The notes under the pieces were generated by a model. The model did not search any database. It saw only the letters and a list, made by a program, of their open reading frames with translations, and had not been told where the DNA came from. 64,000 nt of DNA, from positions 434,001-498,000 of the forward strand of contig NZ_JAINVV010000004.1 in the NCBI RefSeq assembly GCF_019880585.1. The letters run 5' to 3'. Positions within the stretch are counted from its first letter, which is position 1. Each line of letters starts with the position of its first letter. The stretch is from Sphingomonas colocasiae. Lineage in GTDB: Bacteria; Pseudomonadota; Alphaproteobacteria; Sphingomonadales; Sphingomonadaceae. Below, one piece after another: positions 1-7,569 of this stretch. Made by a program: the position numbers and the translations under genes.

Positions 1-239
1 AGCCTGATCGCAGAAGCCTTGAAGATATTCTTCTGAAAAAAGGCTGTTAAGGCTCAGGTTGCGCCTGTGTGGTCGGCTGATGTGGCCGAAATTGTCAGCG
101 CGGCTCACGTCGCTTGTGCTTTCGGTGTTATGGGCATTATCGGCATCTCTGGCCTATTAATGGGCTTTCTGTTTCGTGATGGATTCTGCCGATGAACTAG
201 GTTATAAGGTTGCCGTGCACTTCGTGATGGAGTTCAAGT
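1..239. other. AT-rich leading segment with no clear gene
   Basis: Frame 1 closes at a TGA at 34-36, which could be the last codons of a gene entering from the left. The same frame then stays open for 53 codons to a TGA at 193-195 and encodes a hydrophobic stretch rich in Gly, Ile and Leu that could span a membrane. It has no convincing start codon or ribosome binding site. Base composition is clearly AT-richer than the rest of the window, as in the gene that follows. It may be a decayed gene end or a small membrane protein; I cannot decide. Confidence 0.3.
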
Positions 240-950
240 ATGGGATTAAATCCGAAGGCTAGGAGTCGTAGTCCGCGGTTTCCTAGCTACCCTCTGAATG
301 AGGCAGTTGCGTACGCGCAGAGAATTTATGAAGGTGTCCACAGGAGTACTATCGACGCATCGACCGCATTCCGACTCATGGGATTTAGCGGGCGTAGTGG
401 AGCTAGTTCGACGGCTCTGGGGGCCATCCGTCAGTTCGGTTTGATCGATGGGATTGGTGAGAGTACGCGAATTAGTGATCTCGCCTTGAGGATTCTTGAG
501 CCGGCTTCGTCAGCTGAACGCAGTGATGCGTTACGTGTCGCTGCTAACGAACCGGATATTTTTCGTTCAATCCTTGATCGGTTTGATGGCCGGATTCCCA
601 AATCAGATGAGCCTGTGAGGGCGTATCTGATTCGCGATATGGGTTTTTCCAAAGGTGGAGCGGAAGATTGTTTGTCATCGCTCCGGAAAACAATCGAATG
701 CATTAACGCATTGGAAGATGACGTATCGCGATCAATTGTTGAGGCTGAAGCAGAGATATTAGGTTCTGCTCAGAGTGAGCCGATATTGAAGCGTGATGGT
801 GTCAATAAATCTAGTCGGTCGTACCGGATTCCACTCACTCGCGATTGTGAGGTTGAGTTGGATTTTCATGGCGCTGTAACGGAGCGAGCAATATCGCGAT
901 TAATTATGCACATCGAATTAATGAAAGAGGTCTGGGCCGAAGAGGATTGA
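240..950 (+). CDS. Hypothetical protein, AT-rich, probably horizontally acquired
   Basis: This encodes 236 residues that I do not recognise. It looks soluble, with no signal peptide or membrane segment. Residues ~20-90 read like a helical, winged-helix-type fold, with the segment TALGAIRQFGLIDG followed by a region rich in Leu and Ala. The C-terminus (about 200-230, CEVELDFHGAVTERAISRL) resembles the short strand-helix tail found in some uncharacterised phage and island proteins. A GGAG lies 7 nt before the ATG and supports this start. Codons are clearly AT-richer than in nrdB next door, which suggests transfer. It is transcribed toward the convergent nrdB, with the hairpin at 995-1031 between them. 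Function is unknown. Confidence 0.7.
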   Translation: MGLNPKARSRSPRFPSYPLNEAVAYAQRIYEGVHRSTIDASTAFRLMGFSGRSGASSTALGAIRQFGLIDGIGESTRISDLALRILEPASSAERSDALRVAANEPDIFRSILDRFDGRIPKSDEPVRAYLIRDMGFSKGGAEDCLSSLRKTIECINALEDDVSRSIVEAEAEILGSAQSEPILKRDGVNKSSRSYRIPLTRDCEVELDFHGAVTERAISRLIMHIELMKEVWAEED

Positions 951-994
951 TTGGCCTTATTTAAATGCAAGATTGCTATATTTAGTCAGTAGAA

Positions 995-1031
995 ACCGGC
1001 CTCGGGCTGGCTTGCGCCACCCGAGGCCGGT
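995..1031 (-). terminator. Rho-independent-type terminator after nrdB
   Basis: Perfect 12-bp GC-rich inverted repeat (995-1006 with 1020-1031) and a 13-nt loop, starting 7 nt after the nrdB stop. Read on the minus strand the stem is followed by a short T-rich stretch (GGTTTCT). It separates nrdB from the convergent AT-rich gene and may act in both directions. Confidence 0.7.
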
Positions 1032-1037
1032 GCGTCT

Positions 1038-2087
1038 TTATTCGGCGGCGATTCCTGCTTTCGCGAACATATCATCCTCGCCGGTCTCGACAGCCACATC
1101 GTTGGCGCGCGCCTTCTTGCGGCGATCGAAGCTGTCCCACACCTCGTTCCAGTTGCCGCGCGTCGCGGCCTTGGAATATTCGGTGGCGCGCGTTTCGAAG
1201 AAGTTCGCATGCTCGACGCCGTTGAGCAGCGGGGCGAGCCAGGGCAGCGGGTGTTCGTCGATCATGAACATCGGCTTCAGGCCGAGCTGGCCCAGGCGCC
1301 AGTCCGCGATGTAGCGGATATATTTCTTGATCTCCTTGGGGCTCATGCCGGGCACCGGGCCCTGTTCGAACGCCAGATCGATGAATGCGTCCTCCAGCCC
1401 CACGGTGGTGTGGCAGACGTCGCGGATGTCGCTCTTCACCGCCGCCGTCAGGCAGTCGCGCTCGCGCGTGAAGGCGTGGAACAGCTTGGTGATGCCTTCG
1501 CAGTGCAGGCTCTCGTCGCGGATCGACCAGGTGACGATCTGGCCCATGCCCTTCATCTTGTTGAAGCGCGGGAAGTTCATCAGCATCGCGAAGCTGGCGA
1601 AGAGCTGGAGCCCCTCGGTGAAGCCGCCGAACATGGCGAGCGTGCGCGCGATATCCTCGTCGCTGTCGACGCCGAAGGTCGCCAGATAATCGTGCTTGTC
1701 CTTCATCTCCTTATATTGAAGGAACATGCCGTACTCGCTCTCGGGCATGCCGATCGTGTCGAGCAGATGGCTGTACGCCGCGATATGCACGGTCTCCATG
1801 TTGCTGAACGCGGTCAGCATCATCTTGATCTCGGTCGGCTTGAACACGCGGCCATATTTGTCGTGGTAGCAATCCTGCACTTCGACATCGGCCTGGGTGA
1901 AGAAGCGGAAGATCTGGGTGAGCAGGTTGCGCTCATGATCGGTCAGCTTCTGCGCCCAGTCGCGACAATCCTCGCCCAGCGGCACTTCCTCCGGCATCCA
2001 GTGGATCTGCTGCTGGCGCTTCCAGAACTCGAACGCCCAGGGATATTCGAAGGGCTTGTACTGTTTGGAAGCTTGAAGGAGTGGCAT
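1038..2087 (-). CDS. nrdB: Ribonucleoside-diphosphate reductase, beta subunit (class Ia)
   Basis: This is the radical-generating small subunit of the aerobic ribonucleotide reductase, which with NrdA makes dNDPs in the cytosol. The 349-residue length is normal. All diiron ligands are visible: Asp67, Glu98, His101, Glu158, Glu192 and His195, in the motifs QADVEVQD, FSNMETVH, GFTEGLQ and RDESLH. Tyr105 (HIAAYSHL) fits the stable radical tyrosine. So this is an ordinary Fe/Tyr class Ia protein rather than a tyrosine-less class Ic protein. It is the last gene of nrdA-small membrane protein-nrdB and ends just before the terminator at 995-1031. NrdR-like boxes upstream of nrdA suggest NrdR control. 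Confidence 0.97.
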   Translation of the reverse strand: MPLLQASKQYKPFEYPWAFEFWKRQQQIHWMPEEVPLGEDCRDWAQKLTDHERNLLTQIFRFFTQADVEVQDCYHDKYGRVFKPTEIKMMLTAFSNMETVHIAAYSHLLDTIGMPESEYGMFLQYKEMKDKHDYLATFGVDSDEDIARTLAMFGGFTEGLQLFASFAMLMNFPRFNKMKGMGQIVTWSIRDESLHCEGITKLFHAFTRERDCLTAAVKSDIRDVCHTTVGLEDAFIDLAFEQGPVPGMSPKEIKKYIRYIADWRLGQLGLKPMFMIDEHPLPWLAPLLNGVEHANFFETRATEYSKAATRGNWNEVWDSFDRRKKARANDVAVETGEDDMFAKAGIAAE

Positions 2088-2170
2088 CGGTTCGTTCCTC
2101 GGTTCTCTCTACGCGTCACCGCGTGCAACATCTCAAACTGGCGCCTCGGTCGCCCGCGGCATTCGATTTT

Positions 2171-2569
2171 CTATTCGGCTCGCACCGTCAGGCGTCTCGC
2201 CTCGGTGACCGGCAGCCCCGCCTCGGTGGGGATATAGATCAACGACGCCCTGGTGCTCTCCAGCGCCTGGATCTGGAGGTAACGCAGATAACCCTCCGGA
2301 CCCCCCAGGCTGTTCTGCAATATCGCGTTGGCCTTTGCCGCACCTTCGGCGCGGATGACTTCCGCTTCGGCCAGTGCGATCGCGCTTTCCTTTTTCGCGC
2401 GAGCTTCCAGGATCGCTACCTGCCGGGACGATTGCGCCTCGGCCAGCGCGGCTTCGCCTGAAAGCCGCTGCGAATAGACCCGATATTGCGGATAGCCGTA
2501 CATCAGAACGACGAGGGCTATGGCGCCCGCGACGATCCCTATGCCCGTGCAACCCATCTTCGGGTCCAT
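2171..2569 (-). CDS. Small membrane protein resembling the tail of a stomatin/SPFH protein
   Basis: A 132-residue protein lying between nrdA and nrdB on the same strand. Residues ~8-25 form one hydrophobic helix. Residues ~35-85 are an Ala/Glu/Lys-rich amphipathic helix (EARAKKESAIALAEAEVIRA) like the coiled-coil segment after the SPFH (band 7) domain of stomatins and prohibitins. The SPFH core itself is missing, so this is a mini-version or relic. An ATG at 2569 with AGGAG 6 nt upstream is better placed than the GTG at 2572. Gaps to nrdA (73 nt) and nrdB (83 nt) allow co-transcription. A role in ribonucleotide reduction is not known; a membrane scaffold is only a guess. Confidence 0.75.
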   Translation of the reverse strand: MDPKMGCTGIGIVAGAIALVVLMYGYPQYRVYSQRLSGEAALAEAQSSRQVAILEARAKKESAIALAEAEVIRAEGAAKANAILQNSLGGPEGYLRYLQIQALESTRASLIYIPTEAGLPVTEARRLTVRAE

Positions 2570-2642
2570 CACACTCTCCTACTCCGCGATTGTTCAGGGT
2601 CGATCGGCGGGGCGCCAAAGCACCCCTCGCATCAGCGATCCA

Positions 2643-4577
2643 TCACTGGCAGGCCAGGCACTCGTCATAATCCTTCACCTCGACCTCGATCTGCTTGAGG
2701 TCGATGGTGTTGTCCGCTTCGACGCCGCCCGCGAAGCCCGCGCGCTGCACGCTCTTCGAGCGGAGATAATAGAGCGACTTGATGCCCAGTTCCCAGGCGC
2801 GGAAATGGAGCATCAGCAGATCCCATTTCTCGACATCGGCGGGGATGAACAGGTTCAGCGAAGCCGACTGGTCGATATAGGGGGTGCGATCCGCCGCCAG
2901 TTCGATCAGCCAGCGCTGGTCGATCTCGAAGCTGGTCTTGTAGGTGTCCTTCTCCTCCTGCGAGAGGAAATCGAGATGCTGGACCGAACCGCCGCGTTCC
3001 AGGATCGAGTTCCATACCGCTTCGCTGTTCTTCGATTTCTCGCTGAGCAGCTTTTCCAGATAGGGATTGCGGATCGAGAAGCTGCCGGACAGCGTCTTGT
3101 GCGTATAGATGTTGGCCGGGATCGGCTCGATGCAGGCTGAGGTGCCGCCGCAGATGATGCTGATCGACGCGGTCGGCGCGATCGCCATCTTGCACGAGAA
3201 ACGCTCCATCACGCCCATGTCGGCGGCGTCGGGGCAGGGGCCGCGCTCGACCGCCAGGTTCATCGACGCTTCGTTCACCTGCGCGCTGATGTGCTTGAAC
3301 ATGCGCATGTTCCAGCTCTTGGCCATCGCCCCTTCGAAGGGCAGGCCGCGCGCCTGGAGGAAGCTGTGGAAGCCCATCACGCCCAGGCCGACCGAACGCT
3401 CGCGCTCGGCGCTGTACTTGGCGCGCGCCATCTCGTCGGGCGCGCGGGCGATATAGTCCGACAGCACATTGTCGAGGAAACGCATGATATCCTCGATGAA
3501 CTGCTTGTCGCCGTTCCACTGGTCCCAGGTCTCGAGGTTGAGGCTGGAGAGGCAGCAGACCGCGGTGCGATCATTGCCGAGATGGTCGGTGCCGGTGGGC
3601 AGCGTGATCTCGGAACAGAGATTCGAGGTCGAGACCTTCAGGCCCAGATCGCGATGATGCTTGGGCATGGTGCGGTTCACCGTGTCGCCGAACACGATAT
3701 AGGGCTCGCCGGTCGCCAGCCGCGTTTCGACCAGCTTCTGGAACAGTGCGCGGGCGTCGACGCGGGCGCGCTCCGACTGGTCCTTGGGGCTGCGCAGCAC
3801 CCATTCGGCGCCGTCGCGCACCGCTTCCATGAAGGCGTCGGACAGCAGCACGCCGTGATGGAGATTGAGCGCCTTGCGGTTGAAATCGCCCGAGGGTTTG
3901 CGGATTTCCAGGAACTCCTCGATCTCGGGATGCGAGATATCGAGATAGACCGCCGCCGATCCACGGCGCAGCGAGCCCTGCGAGATGGCGAGGGTCAGCG
4001 AATCCATCACGCGGACGAAGGGGATGATGCCGCTGGTCTTGCCATTGAGGCCGACGGGCTCGCCGATGCCGCGCACGCTGCCCCAATAGGTGCCGATGCC
4101 GCCGCCGCGGCTGGCCAGCCACACATTCTCGTTCCAGGTGTTGACGATGCCGTTCAGGCTGTCGTCCACCGAGTTGAGATAGCAGGAAATGGGCAGGCCG
4201 CGCCCGGTGCCGCCGTTCGAGAGCACGGGGGTGGCGGGCATGAACCACAGGCGCGAGATATAGTCGTAGACGCGCTGCGCGTGCGCGGCATCGTCGGCAT
4301 AGGCCGATGCGACGCGCACGAAGAGATCCTGATAGCTTTCGCCGGGCAGCAGATAGCGGTCGCGCAGCGTTTCCTTGCCGAAATCGGTCAACAGCGCGTC
4401 GCGCGCGTGATCGACCTCGACGGGGAAGGGCAGGGGCAGCACCGTCTTGCTGTCGATCGCGGCGTTCTTGCCGTCGACGGCCTTGTCCTCCGCCTTGGCG
4501 GCGGGCTTGGTCGGTGCTTCGGTTACGGTTGTTGACACGTCGCTGCTGCTCTCTTCCCGGGTATCTCTGAAGTCCAT
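2643..4577 (-). CDS. nrdA: Ribonucleoside-diphosphate reductase, alpha subunit (class Ia)
   Basis: The catalytic subunit of aerobic ribonucleotide reductase, 644 residues. Catalytic landmarks are visible: Asn319, Cys321 and Glu323 (SNLCSEI) with the thiyl-radical cysteine, Cys132 (PISCYLN) and Cys341/342 (VCCLSSLN) as candidates for the active-site redox pair, and the C-terminal CLACQ pair (Cys640, Cys643) that takes electrons from thioredoxin or glutaredoxin. The N-terminal ATP-cone seen in E. coli NrdA is absent; a low-complexity Ala/Lys/Asp segment of ~45 residues precedes the core. Overall activity control by dATP through an ATP-cone is therefore unlikely. A GGGAG lies 10 nt before the ATG. 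Two NrdR-like boxes lie ~155-200 bp upstream. Confidence 0.97.
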   Translation of the reverse strand: MDFRDTREESSSDVSTTVTEAPTKPAAKAEDKAVDGKNAAIDSKTVLPLPFPVEVDHARDALLTDFGKETLRDRYLLPGESYQDLFVRVASAYADDAAHAQRVYDYISRLWFMPATPVLSNGGTGRGLPISCYLNSVDDSLNGIVNTWNENVWLASRGGGIGTYWGSVRGIGEPVGLNGKTSGIIPFVRVMDSLTLAISQGSLRRGSAAVYLDISHPEIEEFLEIRKPSGDFNRKALNLHHGVLLSDAFMEAVRDGAEWVLRSPKDQSERARVDARALFQKLVETRLATGEPYIVFGDTVNRTMPKHHRDLGLKVSTSNLCSEITLPTGTDHLGNDRTAVCCLSSLNLETWDQWNGDKQFIEDIMRFLDNVLSDYIARAPDEMARAKYSAERERSVGLGVMGFHSFLQARGLPFEGAMAKSWNMRMFKHISAQVNEASMNLAVERGPCPDAADMGVMERFSCKMAIAPTASISIICGGTSACIEPIPANIYTHKTLSGSFSIRNPYLEKLLSEKSKNSEAVWNSILERGGSVQHLDFLSQEEKDTYKTSFEIDQRWLIELAADRTPYIDQSASLNLFIPADVEKWDLLMLHFRAWELGIKSLYYLRSKSVQRAGFAGGVEADNTIDLKQIEVEVKDYDECLACQ

Positions 4578-4730
4578 GATATACGCGCTCCCGTTCCCGA
4601 TCCGTTCGACTCGGGGGCAAGCCCCCAGAATAGCATCTTTCCAGGGGCGGCGGGACGCGAAATTCGCGCGATTCCCTCGTTCATGACATGGCGAAACCGT
4701 GTGTCGCGATATGGTGTCGCGTTGGCGGTT

Positions 4731-4778
4731 CTACCAGTTCTTGTGCCCAGCCCCCTAGATTCACACCATCAATAGTGC
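4731..4778 (-). promoter_or_regulatory. Tandem NrdR-like boxes upstream of nrdA
   Basis: Read on the minus strand, 4778-4763 (GCACTATTGATGGTGT) matches the NrdR box pattern CACwATAT-ATwGTG closely. A weaker copy lies at 4746-4731. Their centres are 32 bp apart with 16 bp between, the three-helical-turn spacing known for NrdR box pairs. A third half-matching sequence lies at 4702-4717. NrdR is the ATP/dATP-sensing repressor of ribonucleotide reductase genes. The spacing was counted by hand; binding is inferred. Confidence 0.65.
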
Positions 4779-4789
4779 CGCATCCGGCC

Positions 4790-5028
4790 CGTGATGCAAG
4801 ACGGTAAATGACGGTTCGGAGACTCGGTTCGTCGCTCATATGACTCGGTTCACAGCAGCGGCGAAACGAGGTGGACGCGCGACGCGCGGAGTTTCCTTGC
4901 CTTCCGAAAAGGCAAGGGAACGGACGAGGAACAAAAATATTTTACCGGGATCTGGCCGGATCGGACCGATCGGACCCTTGGGGGTCATCGATCGGTCGCC
5001 GGCTTGTCATCGGTCCGTCACCGATCGG
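4790..5028. other. Intergenic region between nrdA promoter and hydrolase end
   Basis: No gene is supported here. It holds a hairpin (4892-4903 with 4909-4920, 12 pairs including one G-T, loop 5) that could end transcription of the minus-strand hydrolase. It is followed by a patch of repeated CGATCGG-type palindromes at ~4950-5030. Those look like simple local repetition; I assign them no function. Confidence 0.5.
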
Positions 5029-6204
5029 TCATGGTGCGGCCGGGGCGTCGTCGCAGCGGCGACCGCCGGCGGGAACCTGGCCCTTCGCGAAGGGCAGCGC
5101 CTTGTCGCGCAAGGCGCCGAGCACCTGACCGGGCTGTTCGTTCACCAGATAATGGGCGGCATCGTCGATCACCACCATCTCGGTATAGGGCGAGCAGATC
5201 TCGGCGGAGAGCGCCGCGGCGGCCTCGGTGGGTGCCTGCAGGTCGTATCGGCCGGAGACGAAGATCACCGGGACGGCGAAGCGCGTGCCGAGCGTGCGGC
5301 GGAAATCCCAGCCGGCCGCCGAGCGCAGCAGCGGTACCCGCCATTCTTCCGAATCGCCCAGCATCGTGACGATCTCGCCCAGCCCCATGTCCGGTGATGC
5401 CAGCGCGGTCAGCAGCGTCCAGCGCACGATGTCTCCGCCGCCGCGCGCATTGTGGATCGCGCCGCGCAGCGGCAGGATCGGGTGCTGGACCTTGGCCATC
5501 CATGCGCTGAACGCTTCGACGTCCCGTCCCGGGGGTGGATCGCCCATCGCCACGACCTCCGCCGCCAGCGCCGAATCGCCGCGCCGCTCGGCGATGCGCC
5601 GGATCGCTTCGCGCGAAGCGACGAAATTGCTTTCCCAGCCGGTGACCTGGCCGAAGCCGACATAGGCATGGAGCAGGTCCGGACGGCGGCGCGCCACTTC
5701 CGCGCCCAGCAGCGAACCCCAGCTATGCCCGACCAGGATGATCCGCCGCTGATGGAATTTGCGGCGCAGATGCTCGATCAGCGCGATCGCGTCGTCGACG
5801 AGCTGGGCACGCGTGACCGTGCCGCGCAGCGCCTCTCCGTCGATCGCCGAGCGGCCGAAGCCGCGCTGGTCCCATTGGACCACGGTGAAATACTCCTCCC
5901 AGGGGCGCTGGAAGGAATAGGAGACCCCGCTGATCACGCCGCCCGGGCCGCCATGGAGATAGAGCAGCACGGGATTGTCGCGGTCCTGCCCACGGATCGT
6001 CACCCATTGGCGCGCGCCGTTCAGCCGCACATAGAGTTTCTGGTCGATGCCGCGCGGCGACATGATGATGCCGCCGGCATAATTGTTTTCGCGCGCGATG
6101 GACCGGATGAGAAGCGATGTCGCGATGGTGACGATAAGTACCGCCAGCAGAGGCAGGAGCACATAGCGCGCTCCCAGGGCCAGAACGCGCTTCAGCTTCC
6201 CCAT
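5029..6204 (-). CDS. Membrane-anchored alpha/beta hydrolase, proline iminopeptidase-like (S33)
   Basis: A 391-residue alpha/beta hydrolase. Residues ~10-33 form one N-terminal hydrophobic helix after a basic MGKLKR start, so it is probably anchored in the inner membrane and faces the periplasm. The oxyanion motif LYLHGGPGG (~80-88) and nucleophile elbow GHSWGS (~159-164, Ser) are typical of prolyl iminopeptidase-type S33 enzymes. An acid and a His follow near the C-terminus (SGRYDLQAP, DDAAHYL). Substrate is unknown; peptides or esters are both possible. It appears to be a single-gene unit between nrdA and a small membrane protein. Confidence 0.85.
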   Translation of the reverse strand: MGKLKRVLALGARYVLLPLLAVLIVTIATSLLIRSIARENNYAGGIIMSPRGIDQKLYVRLNGARQWVTIRGQDRDNPVLLYLHGGPGGVISGVSYSFQRPWEEYFTVVQWDQRGFGRSAIDGEALRGTVTRAQLVDDAIALIEHLRRKFHQRRIILVGHSWGSLLGAEVARRRPDLLHAYVGFGQVTGWESNFVASREAIRRIAERRGDSALAAEVVAMGDPPPGRDVEAFSAWMAKVQHPILPLRGAIHNARGGGDIVRWTLLTALASPDMGLGEIVTMLGDSEEWRVPLLRSAAGWDFRRTLGTRFAVPVIFVSGRYDLQAPTEAAAALSAEICSPYTEMVVIDDAAHYLVNEQPGQVLGALRDKALPFAKGQVPAGGRRCDDAPAAP

Positions 6205-6294
6205 TATCCATCCCCGCTATTATTCTCTGATCAGAAAATCATATCCTCACAGAGACAAGTGTAAAGCGGCAAAATGGATCGAGGATCCAAAGCC

Positions 6295-6543
6295 TCAGCT
6301 TTTTCCGCCGCGCGGTTTGCGCCGCCAGATACGGAACCGATCGAACATGGTAACCCCCAGATAAGCGGCGCCCAGCCAGAAGATCGCTTCAGTGAGCAGC
6401 GCCGCCGCCAGCACGATCCCGGTTCGCAGCGCGACGCTTGGTTCGAACAGCCATATCGTCGCGGCGACCATGGCCCAGGCGGACAGGATGACGGCGCCGG
6501 CGGCGATGATGAGGCCACGGCGCAGACGAGGGTTTCTGATCAT
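6295..6543 (-). CDS. Small two-helix membrane protein
   Basis: An 82-residue protein starting MIRNPRLRRG. GGGAGG lies 6 nt before this ATG, so the longer reading frame that continues upstream is not needed. Two hydrophobic helices (~10-30 and ~42-65) are joined by a short loop, with a basic C-terminus (RIWRRKPRGGKS), giving an N-in/C-in topology by the positive-inside rule. No family is recognised. It is transcribed divergently from the glutathione transferase gene and may share its promoter region. Confidence 0.7.
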   Translation of the reverse strand: MIRNPRLRRGLIIAAGAVILSAWAMVAATIWLFEPSVALRTGIVLAAALLTEAIFWLGAAYLGVTMFDRFRIWRRKPRGGKS

Positions 6544-6722
6544 TGGCGTCCTCCCGAACGGTTGTCTGCCTGTTAGTCGCGCGCACGCCTCGTCTTCTTT
6601 CAATACCGGCAAAATAAAATGCGATCGGGCCGGGTCCGGCAGATGGCGGGCCATCTGCTTGCAAATTGCAAGTGGTTCATCTATCCGCCTTCCGGCACGA
6701 GCATGAAAAGGCAGGTGGCGTC

Positions 6723-7373
6723 ATGGCTCTCGAACTCTTCTCGCATCCTTTTTCCTCTTATTGCCAGAAGGCGCTGATCGCGCTGTTCGAGAACGACATT
6801 CCCTTCATCTATCGCATGCTGGAGGATGAGGGCGTGGGTGAGGAACTGGCGCGGATCTGGCCGCTCGGCCGCTTTCCGGTGCTGCGCGAGGGCGATCGCG
6901 TCGTGCCGGAGGCGACGATGATCATCGAATATCTCGACGTCCACCATGCCGGTCCGGTGCGGCTGATCCCGGAAGATCGCGATGCCGCGATCCTGGTCCG
7001 CACCATGGATCGCTTCTTCGACAATTACATCGCCAGCCCGCAGCAGAAGATCGTCTACAATGCGCTGCGCGACGAAGCCGCGCGCGATCCGCACGCCGTG
7101 GCGGAGGCGCATGTGATGTTCGACAAGGCCTATCGCTGGCTCGACGGCCATATGGCGGGGCGCGAATGGGCGGCGGGCGATTTCAGCCTGGCCGATTGCG
7201 CGGCGGCGCCGCAGCTTTTCTATGCCGACTGGACCTATGCCATCCCGGAGGAATTCGCCAATGTCCGCGCCTATCGCCAGCGGCTGATCGAACGGCCGAG
7301 CTTCGCGCGCGCCTTGGACGAGGCGCGGCCCTATCGATCCTATTTCCCGCTGGGCGCCCCCGACCGGGATTGA
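6723..7373 (+). CDS. Glutathione S-transferase family protein
   Basis: 216 residues with an N-terminal thioredoxin-like domain (~1-78) and an all-helical C-terminal domain. The motif SHPFSSYCQKALIAL places Ser/Tyr/Cys candidates for glutathione activation near residues 6-12. VVPEATMIIEYLD gives the cis-Pro/Glu-Ala-type glutathione-binding turn. The C-terminal AGDFSLADCAAAPQLFY matches the conserved N-capping box helix. The chosen ATG has AGGTGG 5 nt upstream; a longer frame starting at 6666 is less likely. It probably conjugates or isomerises electrophiles in the cytosol; the class is unclear. Its stop codon abuts the repeated element at 7371-7480. Confidence 0.88.
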   Translation: MALELFSHPFSSYCQKALIALFENDIPFIYRMLEDEGVGEELARIWPLGRFPVLREGDRVVPEATMIIEYLDVHHAGPVRLIPEDRDAAILVRTMDRFFDNYIASPQQKIVYNALRDEAARDPHAVAEAHVMFDKAYRWLDGHMAGREWAAGDFSLADCAAAPQLFYADWTYAIPEEFANVRAYRQRLIERPSFARALDEARPYRSYFPLGAPDRD

Positions 7374-7480
7374 TGCCGGGTCTCGATGAGCCTGACTCGT
7401 CGAGCCCCGGTATCAGCCCGCGCGGCGCTTGAGCGAACCGGTCGAGGATGCGTCAGCATCTTCGAGATCGCGTATAAGGC
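7371..7480 (+). repeat. ~110-bp 3' element, copy A
   Basis: Starts at the GST stop codon and aligns along its length with 16266-16375, which starts at another stop codon. It contains an upstream hairpin (CTCGATGAG pairing with CTCGTCGAG), then a conserved linker (GCCCGCGCGGCGC), then a second hairpin with the apex GATGC-GTCA-GCATC. Both hairpins keep pairing in the two copies despite base changes. It is probably a terminator-associated repeat or a structured 3' RNA. Confidence 0.65.
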
Positions 7481-7569
7481 ACGTCGCCGGCGCGATGTGC
7501 AACCCGGCCATTCCCACCTGCGGCGGAGCGCGATAAGGGGACGCGACTCCGCCCGCAGGGAAACACCGA

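Noticed and set aside
4950-5030. A cluster of CGATCGG palindromes as an operator array
   Set aside because: It lies at the 3' end of a gene and downstream hairpin, far from a start codon; the pattern is explained by local repetition and high GC.
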